Assembly: GCF_030534335.1 (NCBI RefSeq)
Contig: NZ_CP130565.1
Span: forward strand, 2,811,501 to 2,875,500
Origin: Marivirga harenae
GTDB taxonomy: Bacteria; Bacteroidota; Bacteroidia; Cytophagales; Cyclobacteriaceae
Reading direction: 5' to 3'
DNA: 64,000 bases
Of this stretch, positions 45,658 to 54,808 are shown piece by piece (the stretch's first letter is position 1; each line of letters starts with the position of its first letter). The notes under the pieces are model-generated. The model had not been told where the DNA came from and did not search any database. It worked only from the letters and a program-made list of their open reading frames with translations. Position numbers and translations under genes: made by a program.

Positions 45658-46629
45658 TCAATTATTATTCTCTATTGTAACCTCATCAAGTTTTATAACC
45701 TCAACACTAGAATTTGAAGTTTGATCTAAGCCTATATAATAAAAGCAAATATCCCCCTCTTCGTCTTTTTCTCGATAAAATGCTCTTGATTTATTGATGC
45801 TTGAAATATGATGCTCCGTGGATAAAATAAATTGCAGCTCGTTGGATTTTAAGTTATAGGAGTAGACTTCATTTACCTCTTTCTTTCGATTTCGTACTAG
45901 ATAAAAACCATCATTGGCATTATCTACAATAGCATACCAAATCTCCTTATTTTTGTCTTCAATTTCAGGGAATCTTTTAATTTCAGTTTGTTCATTTTTT
46001 AAATCATGAATGATGAGAGCGTTGGCTTCGGAATGATTAATAATTAGTTTATTGTCGCTAACATAATAGTCGGCTAAATGACTCATTCCTTGATAGTACC
46101 TTGCTTTCAATGGAAGTGGTTCATTCAAAATTAAAAGTTGTGAGTCTACTTTATGGATTAGTGCAAATTGATAAATACTGTGTTTCCTTGGAGCATTGGT
46201 ATTAGGGGTTATCCCAACCACATAATCTGCAATAGGTATCTTCATTCCCGTTTCATACTCTTCAATAAAAAATACAGATGGAATTTCTTCCAGCATTGAA
46301 AACTTGTTGTTCTTAATCTGAACTCCCAACCCATGAGCTCCTAAGGCTACTGAAAAGGTGGAATCAGAAGTAACGACAACACCCATTACAGGCCCCCATT
46401 CTTTTTTCATTTTAAGTGTATCATCAATTAAACCGTTTCGATTGGATAATAATAGGGAGCTTGCTTTGTTGGGTCTAATGATTACTTTATCATCGATAGG
46501 AATTATATTTCCCATATCTGCATTTGCTCTGCAAAAGAAAAGATTTCCGTTGTTGACAGTCTGCGCATTACTTGGAAAATTATTGCAAATTATCAATGCT
46601 AATATGATTAAACTCAAGATAGTCTTCAT
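45658..46629 (-). CDS. Secreted propeller-like protein of unknown function
   Basis: 323 residues. Signal peptide to about residue 23 (NNFPSNAQ). The rest looks like a beta propeller: repeated strand patterns such as SKLLLSNRN, FYLVRNRKKE and NELQFILSTEH. I do not recognise a named family. It starts inside the 3' end of the upstream DUF4221 gene (50-bp overlap, different frame) and reads in the same direction, so the two are likely cotranscribed. Related function to its DUF4221 neighbour is possible. Confidence 0.75.
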   Translation of the reverse strand: MKTILSLIILALIICNNFPSNAQTVNNGNLFFCRANADMGNIIPIDDKVIIRPNKASSLLLSNRNGLIDDTLKMKKEWGPVMGVVVTSDSTFSVALGAHGLGVQIKNNKFSMLEEIPSVFFIEEYETGMKIPIADYVVGITPNTNAPRKHSIYQFALIHKVDSQLLILNEPLPLKARYYQGMSHLADYYVSDNKLIINHSEANALIIHDLKNEQTEIKRFPEIEDKNKEIWYAIVDNANDGFYLVRNRKKEVNEVYSYNLKSNELQFILSTEHHISSINKSRAFYREKDEEGDICFYYIGLDQTSNSSVEVIKLDEVTIENNN

Positions 46630-47731
46630 GGTTCTCTGGGTTAAAGGGGTTGTCAGTATTGATTAATAGACCTTTTTCAGTTGGAATTATAACTGAAGGA
46701 TTGATTTTGTTTTTTGGCAATTCTAATGTTGCTACGAGTTTTCCATTCAAATCGAAAAATAGTAAATCGAATTTTGAACGATAATAGACAGACTCTCTAT
46801 CCTCATTTTCTCCAATTTCTATTGAGCGTTTGAATAGTCTAATTAATTTCTTTCGGTATGGATCATAGATTATTTTACTCAATTGCGAATTTCCAATTAA
46901 GGAGTAAAAATTTGAAGCATAGTCATTGATGTCAATGCTAACTGGCACTGCTAGTTTCGATTGTGAGATTTCAAGTTTAATTTTTTCAGTTTGACCTTCT
47001 TTAATGCTTGTTACCTCAGGACTCATCATGAATCCTACAAACATTTTATTATTATAATGATGGAGAATAGGACTTTCACTCCATGGAAACCATTTTCCAT
47101 TTCTAAAATTCTCTTTGAATATTTTAGGGAAGTCAACAGACGAGATTGGTGTTATTGCTCCAGTCCTTAAATGCAAGTAGCTTAAAAACTCATTTTCAAT
47201 AAAATCTTGTTCATCAGGGTAAAATGATTGCGTGGAAAAGCTGTGGAAGTACAATCTGTCATCGATAAGAAATGGAGCTGAATTGGCCGACCATCCAGCG
47301 CCTATTTCCATATCTTCAATTTCCCACTTCTGTTTTATTACTTTGCTAGTATCGGTCAAGTAGAAAGTAAGCGGGAAAGCTTCATTATGGAAAAATATGG
47401 AATCGAAATTATGTACATGAAAATTGACCAAACCATCAAAAGCATTAGGACCTTCCATCGGGAAATTAATAATCTTTTCGACTCTTTCACTTGTTAAATT
47501 GATAATTTCTAAAGCTTGAGGTTTCTGCTGCGATTGGTAGTCTATAAAGCGAAAAAGATAGTCTGTTCCTTCAATATTTTTACATTGAGTGGTTGAAATC
47601 ATCTCGCGCATTGCAAAGTTTAGCTGTATTTTTTTCTTCTCAATTGTAGTAAAATCAATTTCTTGACCATCTTTCTCATCACATGAAGTGAATAATGAAA
47701 TAATAATGATTAGGTATGTAATTCTGTACAT
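46580..47731 (-). CDS. DUF4221 lipoprotein
   Basis: 383 residues from ATG at 47731; two codons earlier there is a TTG that also keeps the frame. Lipoprotein signal with lipobox LFTSC (about Cys 17). The body is a beta-propeller-like domain of the DUF4221 type found in Bacteroidota (EIINLTSERVEKIINFPM; FDSIFFHNEAFPLTFYLTD; WSANSAPFLIDDRLYFH). Function unknown. Its 3' end overlaps the start of the next propeller gene by 50 bp. Divergent from the LA_2272-like gene. Confidence 0.82.
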   Translation of the reverse strand: MYRITYLIIIISLFTSCDEKDGQEIDFTTIEKKKIQLNFAMREMISTTQCKNIEGTDYLFRFIDYQSQQKPQALEIINLTSERVEKIINFPMEGPNAFDGLVNFHVHNFDSIFFHNEAFPLTFYLTDTSKVIKQKWEIEDMEIGAGWSANSAPFLIDDRLYFHSFSTQSFYPDEQDFIENEFLSYLHLRTGAITPISSVDFPKIFKENFRNGKWFPWSESPILHHYNNKMFVGFMMSPEVTSIKEGQTEKIKLEISQSKLAVPVSIDINDYASNFYSLIGNSQLSKIIYDPYRKKLIRLFKRSIEIGENEDRESVYYRSKFDLLFFDLNGKLVATLELPKNKINPSVIIPTEKGLLINTDNPFNPENHEDYLEFNHISIDNLQ

Positions 47732-47769
47732 TAACAATAAGATTGGTTTACAGCTGTTAAAGATTTAGC

Positions 47770-47777
47770 TAAATTTG
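47770..47777 (+). promoter_or_regulatory. -7 element of the LA_2272-like gene
   Basis: TAAATTTG, exact TAnnTTTG, 30 bp before the ATG. The only TTG upstream is 24 bp away. Confidence 0.45.
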
Positions 47778-47807
47778 AACTATAGCCGTAAACTATAACT
47801 TAAAAGG

Positions 47808-49016
47808 ATGCAAGATATTATTAAAAGACTAGAAAAAATAAGAGCAAGAGACTCCAATTTTAAGTTTATAGTTTTACTGCTTTTCTTCTTGATTTCGACA
47901 AATTTATTCGCTCAGTACTATTCCAAGCAATCAAGCATTCATATTTCTGCTTTTCCTGGTTTTAGTAATCATTCTGCGGATGAAATTTCCCAACACTATA
48001 AGTTATCCTTGAACTTAAGTTCAGGTATTACAGGAAGTGTGAGTGGTATAGAGATTGGGCTTATTTCCAATTATAATTATGAAAAGTTTCTGGGTCTACA
48101 GTTTGCTGGATTTGCCAATATATCGGGAGTTAATAATAAGTTGAACCCTAAAGAAAAGTTGCAAGAAACGTTCAGAGGCTTTCAAATTGCTACAATTACT
48201 AATAAAACTTTTGGGGATGGGACTGGGGTTCAAATTTCAATTTTCAATATTGTAGAGTCTGGCTTTACGGGATTCCAACTTGGCTTTTTAACTAATAAAT
48301 CACGAAATCTTGTTGGCGCTCAAATAGCCGGTTTGATCAATTCAACTAAGCTAGGTATGGTAGGTTTTCAGATTGCACCCTTGTTCAATTATTCGGATGG
48401 ACAAACTAATGGCTTACAATTGGGACTATTTAATTATGCCAGAACTGCAGGTTTTGGTCATGAATTCAGCAGTTTGTTCAGTGACAGCTGGCAGATTGGT
48501 TTAATCAATTTCAGTAAGGTGAATAATGGGAATCAAATTGGGCTGATTAATATTAGTGGGAAAAATAATGGAGTCCCTTTGGGATTGTTGAATATTGATG
48601 CAAGTGATGGTTACTTAAGTTTTCGTTCAACAGATCTGTTTTTATCAAATATTTCTTTAGGAACAGGAAGTAGATTTTTCAGCAATATTGTACAGTTTGG
48701 ATATAATTTATCTATTTCTGGCATGCCCGTTTGGGGATTTTCGTACGGTTTAGAGAAGGAGTGGAGTGACCCCTATAGAACCAAATTTGTTTCTATAAAC
48801 ACATCCGTGTGGCAACAAAAAGCACGAGACGTTAAGCTTTTAAAAGGTCCAAGAATTTGGCGTTCGGAATTGATTTATGGATTTAAAATAACCAAAAAAC
48901 GGTATTTGGAATTAGGAGCAGCTATCAATTATCAGTTAACATCAATTAAAAACCAAGAACCTTCTTTATTGACACTCGGAAATTTTTTTCCTGGAATTAT
49001 TTTAGGGCTACAATAA
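47808..49016 (+). CDS. LA_2272-like surface repeat protein
   Basis: 402 residues. A hydrophobic signal segment at about residues 19-37 (FIVLLLFFLISTNLFAQ). The middle carries about seven repeats of the form GxQxGxxNxx, for example GFQLGFLTNKS, GAQIAGLINST, GFQIAPLFNYS, GLQLGLFNYAR and GNQIGLINIS. The repeat is that of the LA_2272 surface family first seen in Leptospira. The C-terminal third looks like outer-membrane beta strands. Role unknown; surface exposure is likely. Own promoter and terminator. Confidence 0.82.
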   Translation: MQDIIKRLEKIRARDSNFKFIVLLLFFLISTNLFAQYYSKQSSIHISAFPGFSNHSADEISQHYKLSLNLSSGITGSVSGIEIGLISNYNYEKFLGLQFAGFANISGVNNKLNPKEKLQETFRGFQIATITNKTFGDGTGVQISIFNIVESGFTGFQLGFLTNKSRNLVGAQIAGLINSTKLGMVGFQIAPLFNYSDGQTNGLQLGLFNYARTAGFGHEFSSLFSDSWQIGLINFSKVNNGNQIGLINISGKNNGVPLGLLNIDASDGYLSFRSTDLFLSNISLGTGSRFFSNIVQFGYNLSISGMPVWGFSYGLEKEWSDPYRTKFVSINTSVWQQKARDVKLLKGPRIWRSELIYGFKITKKRYLELGAAINYQLTSIKNQEPSLLTLGNFFPGIILGLQ

Positions 49017-49017
49017 A

Positions 49018-49043
49018 AAATGGCAGTTGAAAAACTGCCATTT
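49018..49043. terminator. Rho-independent terminator (bidirectional)
   Basis: AAATGGCAGTT (49018-49028), GAAA tetraloop, AACTGCCATTT (49033-49043). Six A precede it, which become a T run on the minus strand, so it serves both the LA_2272-like gene and the MacA-like gene. Confidence 0.85.
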
Positions 49044-49067
49044 CCTTACCTAAAAATTAAATATCTG

Positions 49068-50402
49068 CTATTCCTCTGTTTTAGCTTTCTCTTTATTTTT
49101 CACTTCCACTAAATCTCCGTCTTTGAGGGTTTTAGAAATTGCTAAGAAAGGACCTTTAACTACTGCTTGACCAGCATTAAGCCCGTCAACTTGGATAAAT
49201 TCAAAGTCGCTAATGCCCGTTTTTACTTCTGTCATTTTTACGGTATTATCGTCCTGTACCACAAAAACAACTTCTTTCTCTTTCTTAGGAGTTCGAACAT
49301 CTACTTCTTTGGCAGCGGAATCTTGTTTGTTTTCCGGAGTTCTTAAAGTAACTGAAGAAAGCGGCACAGTTAAGATATCCTTCTTAGTTTCCGTCATAAT
49401 TTCAACACTAGCCGTCATTCCTGGTCTGAATGGAGAATCTCCATCTTCGGTGATTAAATCCTCGTATGAAGAATTAAGTATTTTCACTTTCACTTCAAAT
49501 TCGGTTACTGCATCCTGTGAAGCTTTTTCATTGGCCGTATTGGCTATGGCAGTTACAACCCCTTTGAATTCTTTCTCCATGTAAGTATATGAATCTACTT
49601 CAATATTGGCGGTATCACCGATATTAATTCTGATAATATCATTCTCATTTACATCTACACGCACCTCCATATTATTCAAATTGGCAATTCTCATCATTTC
49701 TGTACCTGCCATTTGTTGAGTTCCTACTACTCTTTCACCAAGTTCAACACTCAACTTAGAAACAGTTCCATCAACTGGAGAATATATTGTAGTTCTTCTT
49801 AAGTTTTCACTTGATTCATCCACAGTAGCCTGACTACTTTTGACCGTATATCGTGCAGCTAAAACGCTTTTCTCTGCAGCTAATTTATCATTTTGAGATA
49901 CCTGATAATTAGCCAATGCCGATTCGTAATCAGCTGTAGAAATCACTTTTTCTTCGTAGAGTTTTTTCTGACGTTCGAAGATTTGCCTAGATTGAGTCAA
50001 TTGTGCTTTTGCTCTTTCCAGAGAAGCCTCTGCTTGCGCTAGTCCAGCTTTTTGTTGGTTCAAATTAGCCTTTGCCCTTTCCAATGCACTTACAAAATTA
50101 TCGGGTCTAATTTTCACCAATAAATCATCCTTTTTTACTGGATCGCCTTCCTCTACTGCCAATTCTGTAATCTCACCTGCAACATCAGGGCTTAATTTCA
50201 CCTCTACGACAGGTTGTACAGTTCCACTAGCATTTACTTTTTCAATTATTGTTCTCTTTTGTACGTCATCTACTTCAACTGAAGTAGAAGGAGGCTGCCC
50301 AATAACGCCCGATTTTTTACCTATTATTGCTGCAATGATTAAAACAACAACTATTCCAATAAGAATATATAATCCTTTTTTATTTGATTTTTTCTTAGCC
50401 AT
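49068..50402 (-). CDS. MacA/HlyD-family efflux adaptor protein
   Basis: 444 residues. Cytoplasmic basic stretch then one membrane helix (YILIGIVVVLIIAAIIG, residues 11-27). Lipoyl/barrel-sandwich with VSPDVAGEITELAVEEGDPV-like sequence near residue 75 (split motif SPDVAGEI), a helical hairpin (about 100-195), second lipoyl half with SPVDGTVSKLSV, then beta-barrel domain. Such adaptors join an inner-membrane transporter to a TolC channel. Two bp downstream of the TolC gene in transcription order; no MacB or RND transporter gene is adjacent. Confidence 0.92.
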   Translation of the reverse strand: MAKKKSNKKGLYILIGIVVVLIIAAIIGKKSGVIGQPPSTSVEVDDVQKRTIIEKVNASGTVQPVVEVKLSPDVAGEITELAVEEGDPVKKDDLLVKIRPDNFVSALERAKANLNQQKAGLAQAEASLERAKAQLTQSRQIFERQKKLYEEKVISTADYESALANYQVSQNDKLAAEKSVLAARYTVKSSQATVDESSENLRRTTIYSPVDGTVSKLSVELGERVVGTQQMAGTEMMRIANLNNMEVRVDVNENDIIRINIGDTANIEVDSYTYMEKEFKGVVTAIANTANEKASQDAVTEFEVKVKILNSSYEDLITEDGDSPFRPGMTASVEIMTETKKDILTVPLSSVTLRTPENKQDSAAKEVDVRTPKKEKEVVFVVQDDNTVKMTEVKTGISDFEFIQVDGLNAGQAVVKGPFLAISKTLKDGDLVEVKNKEKAKTEE

Positions 50403-50404
50403 GG

Positions 50405-51835
50405 TTAAAAGTTTAAAGGTTTCCCTTGATAAAAGTCCAGTACTTTAAGTTTAAATATATAATCGTATTTTGCTCGAATGAGATCTGATTTTACTCTTTC
50501 GAAATCGTTTTTTATTTGGGTGAATTCTACCGCATCAGTTGCGCCAAGTTCTAATCTTTGCTCTGCATTTCTAAAACTTAGTTCTGAAGCTTCAAAACTA
50601 TTCTTTAATGCTTCATACGATTTTGCAGCAGCTTTTACATCTAAATAAGCCTGCTCAATGGTTTGTTGCAACTGATTTTTAGCAGAAGTAAGCTGGTATT
50701 CACTTCTTTTGTGATTAATAATGGCTTGTTGTACGCTATTTTTTACTTGAAATCTACTAAAAATAGGAATGTTTAAACTCAAACCCACAAATCTTCTTTG
50801 ATTAAAATCCAATTGATTTAAGTAGGTATTATCAGTAAATTCAGATGGAACACTTTGTTCTGACACCACCACTTGCCCCGTGTTTTGAACAACACCAACT
50901 GGTGTCGTAATGGTGATGTTTTCAGAGCCTAACACAGGAAATTGTTCAGGAGCAGCATCAGAGTAATTAGTAGATATTCCAGCATTGAGACTCAAAGAAG
51001 GGTAGTACCCGCTTTTTGCAATTCCGATTCCTCTCACTGCGCTTTCTTTTCTATATTTTGCCGCTTTTATAACGGGTTGATTTTGTAGTGCATACTGATA
51101 TACATTCGATGAAGTTTCCATTAATTCACCTTCATTTGGTTCTGGTAAATCTGGTATCTCAATATCAAATGGCTGTTCAGCAGGAATTTGTAAAGCTTGT
51201 TTTAATTGTAAATATGAAATATTTAAATTGTTTTCAGCTCTAACAACTTCTAATTCATCATTTGCTTTTTGCTGTCTGATTTGCAATAAATCTGCTTGAG
51301 CCAATGCGCCAATTTCCACTTGCTTTTCAACTCTGTTTTCCTGGCTTTCTGTAGTTTGTAATCTCAACTGGGCCGTTTCAAGTAATTCTATGTTAAAAAG
51401 AATATTAGTGTAGAATGTAACAACATCCAAAGTGACATTATTTTGAACATTAGCTAAGTCTTGTTCGGATGCCAATTGGCCAAACTGATCTCTTTTGATA
51501 CTATTATATCGTTGAAACCCATCAAATAAAGGAAGACTGGCATTAAGTCCTGCGTTTTGAGAATTTATACCTCGGTCAATAATGGTGTTAGTAAAAGGAT
51601 CAATAGAACGACCTGTAGATGTATTTATCCCTAAATTACCATTTACACCCGGTAAATTACTCATCTTGGAACCAAATAAATTAATTTCGGCACTTTCCAC
51701 ATCCAGCGCGGATTGTTTGACTTGCAAATTATTTTCTAGTGCGTAGTCCACGCACTTCTGCAATGACCATTGATCTTGCCCATTGACAGTAAGTCCAATA
51801 GTCAAGAGAACAAATAATAAATAAATTCTAAGCAT
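50405..51835 (-). CDS. TolC-family outer-membrane channel
   Basis: 476 residues. Signal peptide to about residue 20. Two OEP repeats of long helices and beta strands: WSLQKCVDYALENNLQVKQS at the start and RFVGLSLNIPIFSRFQVKNS in the second half, with the trailing helices ERVKSDLIRAKYDYIFKLKV. It forms the trimeric outer-membrane exit for export. Its stop is 2 bp from the start of the MacA-like gene, so the two are one operon and encode two of three parts of an export pump. Confidence 0.94.
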   Translation of the reverse strand: MLRIYLLFVLLTIGLTVNGQDQWSLQKCVDYALENNLQVKQSALDVESAEINLFGSKMSNLPGVNGNLGINTSTGRSIDPFTNTIIDRGINSQNAGLNASLPLFDGFQRYNSIKRDQFGQLASEQDLANVQNNVTLDVVTFYTNILFNIELLETAQLRLQTTESQENRVEKQVEIGALAQADLLQIRQQKANDELEVVRAENNLNISYLQLKQALQIPAEQPFDIEIPDLPEPNEGELMETSSNVYQYALQNQPVIKAAKYRKESAVRGIGIAKSGYYPSLSLNAGISTNYSDAAPEQFPVLGSENITITTPVGVVQNTGQVVVSEQSVPSEFTDNTYLNQLDFNQRRFVGLSLNIPIFSRFQVKNSVQQAIINHKRSEYQLTSAKNQLQQTIEQAYLDVKAAAKSYEALKNSFEASELSFRNAEQRLELGATDAVEFTQIKNDFERVKSDLIRAKYDYIFKLKVLDFYQGKPLNF

Positions 51836-51851
51836 AATAATAGTTCATAGT

Positions 51852-52529
51852 TTACATATCAATATCGGGTATATAAATCACATTTTTTACCCATTCTAAA
51901 TTTTTCATATATTCCAAAGTGATGGGTTTCAAGCCACTATCCATCTCAATTGCTAAGCAGGCAATATCCTTTTTACCTTTTCTGGAAACACTCATTGTGG
52001 CAATATTTACTTTATCGTGAGTGATGATATTGGTTATAAAAGCAATACTTCCTTCTCTGTCATCAGCGGTGATAATGAGCGTATGTAATGCGGCAGAAAT
52101 ATTGGCAGTAAAACCATTTACTTTGGAAATGTTGATGACTCCACCTCCTAAACTTTCTCCGATTACTTCTACATTTTTATTTCCTTTAATCAAGTTTAAT
52201 TTGATCGTATTAGGATGGTAAGTGCCGGCACTGCCAATAGATTTGAAGGTGTATTTGAGACCTGCTTCTTTGGCTAGTTCAAAGGATTCCTTAATCCTGA
52301 TGTCATCAGTTTTGTAGTTCAATAAACCAGCGACAATTGCTTTATCACTGCCATGTCCCTCGTAAGTTCTTGCAAATGAATTGTAAAAAGTTACAACAGC
52401 CTCTTCTGGTCTTGCTCCCAAAACTTTTATAGCAGCACGAGCAATCCGAACTACGCCTGCAGTGTGAGAACTTGAAGGGCCTATCATTACTGGTCCGATC
52501 ATATCAAAAATACTGCTTCTTTCTCCCAT
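51852..52529 (-). CDS. sdaAB: L-serine dehydratase, beta subunit (iron-sulfur type)
   Basis: 225 residues. The N-terminal domain has the family block MIGPSSSHTAGVVRIARAA (residues about 14-32) and GHGSDKAIVAGLL; the C-terminal domain is an ACT domain (LIITADDREGSIAFITNII). With the alpha subunit, which carries the 4Fe-4S cluster and is not in this window, it deaminates L-serine to pyruvate. It lies 16 bp before the TolC gene on the same strand, so it may read into the pump operon. A possible -7 element TACTTTTG sits at 52572-52579. Confidence 0.94.
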   Translation of the reverse strand: MGERSSIFDMIGPVMIGPSSSHTAGVVRIARAAIKVLGARPEEAVVTFYNSFARTYEGHGSDKAIVAGLLNYKTDDIRIKESFELAKEAGLKYTFKSIGSAGTYHPNTIKLNLIKGNKNVEVIGESLGGGVINISKVNGFTANISAALHTLIITADDREGSIAFITNIITHDKVNIATMSVSRKGKKDIACLAIEMDSGLKPITLEYMKNLEWVKNVIYIPDIDM

Positions 52530-52571
52530 TTCTTAAAATAAAACCCAATATTAGACAATTAATTGCAGTGA

Positions 52572-52579
52572 CAAAAGTA
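52572..52579 (-). promoter_or_regulatory. Possible -7 element of the sdaAB gene
   Basis: Minus strand TACTTTTG, exact TAnnTTTG, 42 bp before the sdaAB start. No TTG at 19-bp spacing. Confidence 0.35.
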
Positions 52580-52622
52580 TTATTGATGAATGGATAATGG
52601 AAGTTTTAAAAGCAAAATAATC

Positions 52623-53447
52623 ATGATTGATTACAATGGTAAATTAACACGCTCAGATTCAGTCGCTTTGGAGGTTTCGAATAGAGGTTTTCAATATGGC
52701 GATGGAATTTTTGAAACAATTATTTATCGAAAAAAGGAAATCATGTTTCTAGATGAGCATTGGGAAAGAATTTCTGAAGGGGTGAACGGTTTAAAGTTGA
52801 ATATATCTTTTACAAAAGAAGAATTTAAAAATACTGTACTAGAATTATTAGAAGTGAATGGATTAATAGGACTTTCAGCTCGGATAAAGCTTTATATCTG
52901 GAGAAAATCAGGTGGTTTATATACTCCAGAACAATCTAATGCAGAGTACTTGTTAACCTCAGAACAAGCTCAAAAAAAGAAAATTGTACAATTTGAAAAA
53001 GTTGGGATAGCCGATTCAATTTACTTACAAGAAACAGCTTTTAGCCATTTAAAAACGATTTCGGCTTTGCCTTATGTTATGGCAGGTATTGAAAAGAAGG
53101 AAAGAGGTTTGGAAGAGTTATTTTTATTAAACCAAGATGGTTTCTTAGCAGAGGCTTCTTCATCTAATCTTTATTTTTTGAATTTAGAGAAACGTACTAT
53201 CTATACACCATCTTTGGAAACTGGATGTATCAATGGAGTGAGCAGAAGGTTTTTATTTAAAAATGCAAAGCATTTTGGCCTCGAAATTAAAGAGGTTTTA
53301 TGGATGCCTGAAGAATTGATTTCAGATAAATTATCCATTTTCACCATTAATGTAGCTGGTGTTAATTGCATTCAGAAAATTTATATGACAAAAATGGGAG
53401 ATTGTACAGAAGGTTTAAAGTTGTTTAAGGAAATTTTTAAGTGGTAA
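52623..53447 (+). CDS. PLP-dependent class IV aminotransferase
   Basis: 274 residues from ATG at 52623 (MIDYNGKLTRSDSV), the start that fits the family; an earlier ATG at 52590 adds 11 residues. Fold type IV of PLP enzymes. Motifs: SNRGFQYGDGIFETII, the catalytic Lys in FSHLKTISALPYV, and LAEASSSNLYFL. Members are branched-chain aminotransferases, D-amino acid aminotransferases or 4-amino-4-deoxychorismate lyase; the short length and the EASSSN motif favour the last or a D-amino-acid type, but I cannot decide. Divergent from sdaAB; it ends 1 bp before the next convergent gene. Confidence 0.88.
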   Translation: MIDYNGKLTRSDSVALEVSNRGFQYGDGIFETIIYRKKEIMFLDEHWERISEGVNGLKLNISFTKEEFKNTVLELLEVNGLIGLSARIKLYIWRKSGGLYTPEQSNAEYLLTSEQAQKKKIVQFEKVGIADSIYLQETAFSHLKTISALPYVMAGIEKKERGLEELFLLNQDGFLAEASSSNLYFLNLEKRTIYTPSLETGCINGVSRRFLFKNAKHFGLEIKEVLWMPEELISDKLSIFTINVAGVNCIQKIYMTKMGDCTEGLKLFKEIFKW

Positions 53448-53448
53448 A

Positions 53449-53892
53449 TTATAATACCGTAAACTCAGGAATCTCTTTCTCAAAAACCAATTCTTTGGTA
53501 TCAGGCCTAAAGCAATAATGCTCCATTCCATTGGTGATAATCATGTATTTAGCCTTAAATTGGCTATAGTAATTTGCGATTTGTGAAAAGGTACTATCGG
53601 ATATTTTTACATTAGGGGCTTTGCATTCTATCAATAGAAGTGGTTCCATTTTTCTATTGAAAACCGTGACATCTGTCCTTTTCTTTCTTTCATGATATTT
53701 TAATCCGGATTCTGCATTAATTAAAGTGGCAGGATAGTTTTTATAGTGAATCAGAAACTGGATAAAATGCTGACGTACCCATTCCTCAGGCGTTAAAAAC
53801 AAATATTTTTTCCTGATGGGGTCAAAAATATGTATCTTGCCGTCCATATTACGCAAGTTCACATCATATGGCGGAAGGTTTAATTTTTGCAT
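53449..53892 (-). CDS. Type I restriction HsdR-N domain protein (HSDR_N_2)
   Basis: 147 residues, a stand-alone nuclease domain. Seen: LNLPPYDVNLRN at the start (partial), FDPIRKKYLFLTPEEWVRQH, and the PD-(D/E)XK core with ESGLKYHERKKRTDVTVFNR, LLIECKAP and a trailing QIANYYSQFKAKYMIITNG. The Glu-x-Lys (ECK) and the preceding Asp (D in RTDV) are in place, so it may be active. No HsdM/HsdS genes are near; such orphan domains are common in Bacteroidota, with unknown role. Confidence 0.9.
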   Translation of the reverse strand: MQKLNLPPYDVNLRNMDGKIHIFDPIRKKYLFLTPEEWVRQHFIQFLIHYKNYPATLINAESGLKYHERKKRTDVTVFNRKMEPLLLIECKAPNVKISDSTFSQIANYYSQFKAKYMIITNGMEHYCFRPDTKELVFEKEIPEFTVL

Positions 53893-53902
53893 TGGTTTCG
53901 CT

Positions 53903-53910
53903 TAACTTTG
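53903..53910 (+). promoter_or_regulatory. -7 element of the AMP nucleosidase gene
   Basis: TAACTTTG, exact TAnnTTTG. The start codon is 80 bp further on, so the palindrome at 53953-53969 would lie in the mRNA leader. No TTG at ideal spacing. Confidence 0.4.
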
Positions 53911-53952
53911 TGGCAATTTAAATTTAATTATAGATAAAAAATAAAATTAATC

Positions 53953-53969
53953 TAAACCTGACAGGTTTA
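53953..53969. repeat. CCTGACAGG palindrome upstream of AMP nucleosidase
   Basis: TAAACCTGACAGGTTTA, a 17-bp palindrome with a single central base, 21 bp before the AMP nucleosidase start. Same core as the pairs at 39160-39247 and 54809-54888. Confidence 0.65.
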
Positions 53970-53990
53970 TTTATCCCATAAAACTCATAA

Positions 53991-54785
53991 ATGAAGACAA
54001 AAAAAGAAATCGTTGACAATTGGTTGCCCCGTTACACTGGAACAGGACTAGATGAATTTGGAGACTATATATTATTAACCAATTTCATCAATTATGTTGA
54101 AATGTTTGCCCAGCAGTATAATGTGGAAATAAAGGGAAGAGACAAACCTATGCAAACAGCCACAGCTGAAGGGATTACGATCATCAATTTCGGCATGGGA
54201 AGTTCAGTAGCCGCAACAGTTATGGATCTACTCTCCTCTATTATGCCAAAAGCGGTGCTCTTTTTAGGTAAATGTGGCGGGATTAAAAAGAAATCCAAGA
54301 TCGGTGATTTAATTTTACCATTAGCAGGGATAAGAGGCGAAGGAACTAGTAATGATTATATGCCACCTGAAGTACCTGCTTTGCCATCTTTTCGCTTGCA
54401 AAGAGCAGTTTCCTCCATGATTAAAAAACATGAAATGGACTACTATACCGGTACTGTTTTTACTACGAATCGAAGAGTTTGGGAGCACGATGATGATTTT
54501 AAAGACTACCTAAGAAGGATCAGGGCAATGGCTGTGGATATGGAAACCGCCACTATTTTTTCAGTTGGCTTTGTCAATAGCATTCCTAGGGGAGCATTAT
54601 TATTAGTATCTGATAATCCAATGACTCCAGAAGGGGTGAAAACTGCCCAAAGTGATCAAAAAGTAACTGGAAGCTATGTAAATTACCATCTTCAAATCGG
54701 TATAGATTCATTAATTGAATTGAAAAACTCAGGTGAATCAGTGAAGCATTTGAAATTTACCGAGACCTTATTTGACCAAGATTAA
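53991..54785 (+). CDS. amn: AMP nucleosidase
   Basis: 264 residues. Splits AMP into adenine and ribose 5-phosphate. It is the short Bacteroidota form that keeps only the phosphorylase-like catalytic domain (the E. coli enzyme is ~484 residues and has an extra N-terminal regulatory part). Motifs: TAEGITIINFGMGSSVAATV (residues about 56-75), LFLGKCGGI, RRVWEHDDDF and MAVDMETATIFSVGF with the catalytic Glu and Asp region SDNPMTPEG. Bracketed by CCTGACAGG palindromes on both sides. Confidence 0.93.
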   Translation: MKTKKEIVDNWLPRYTGTGLDEFGDYILLTNFINYVEMFAQQYNVEIKGRDKPMQTATAEGITIINFGMGSSVAATVMDLLSSIMPKAVLFLGKCGGIKKKSKIGDLILPLAGIRGEGTSNDYMPPEVPALPSFRLQRAVSSMIKKHEMDYYTGTVFTTNRRVWEHDDDFKDYLRRIRAMAVDMETATIFSVGFVNSIPRGALLLVSDNPMTPEGVKTAQSDQKVTGSYVNYHLQIGIDSLIELKNSGESVKHLKFTETLFDQD

Positions 54786-54808
54786 TTTTAACCATTTTCA
54801 AAAAGTGA

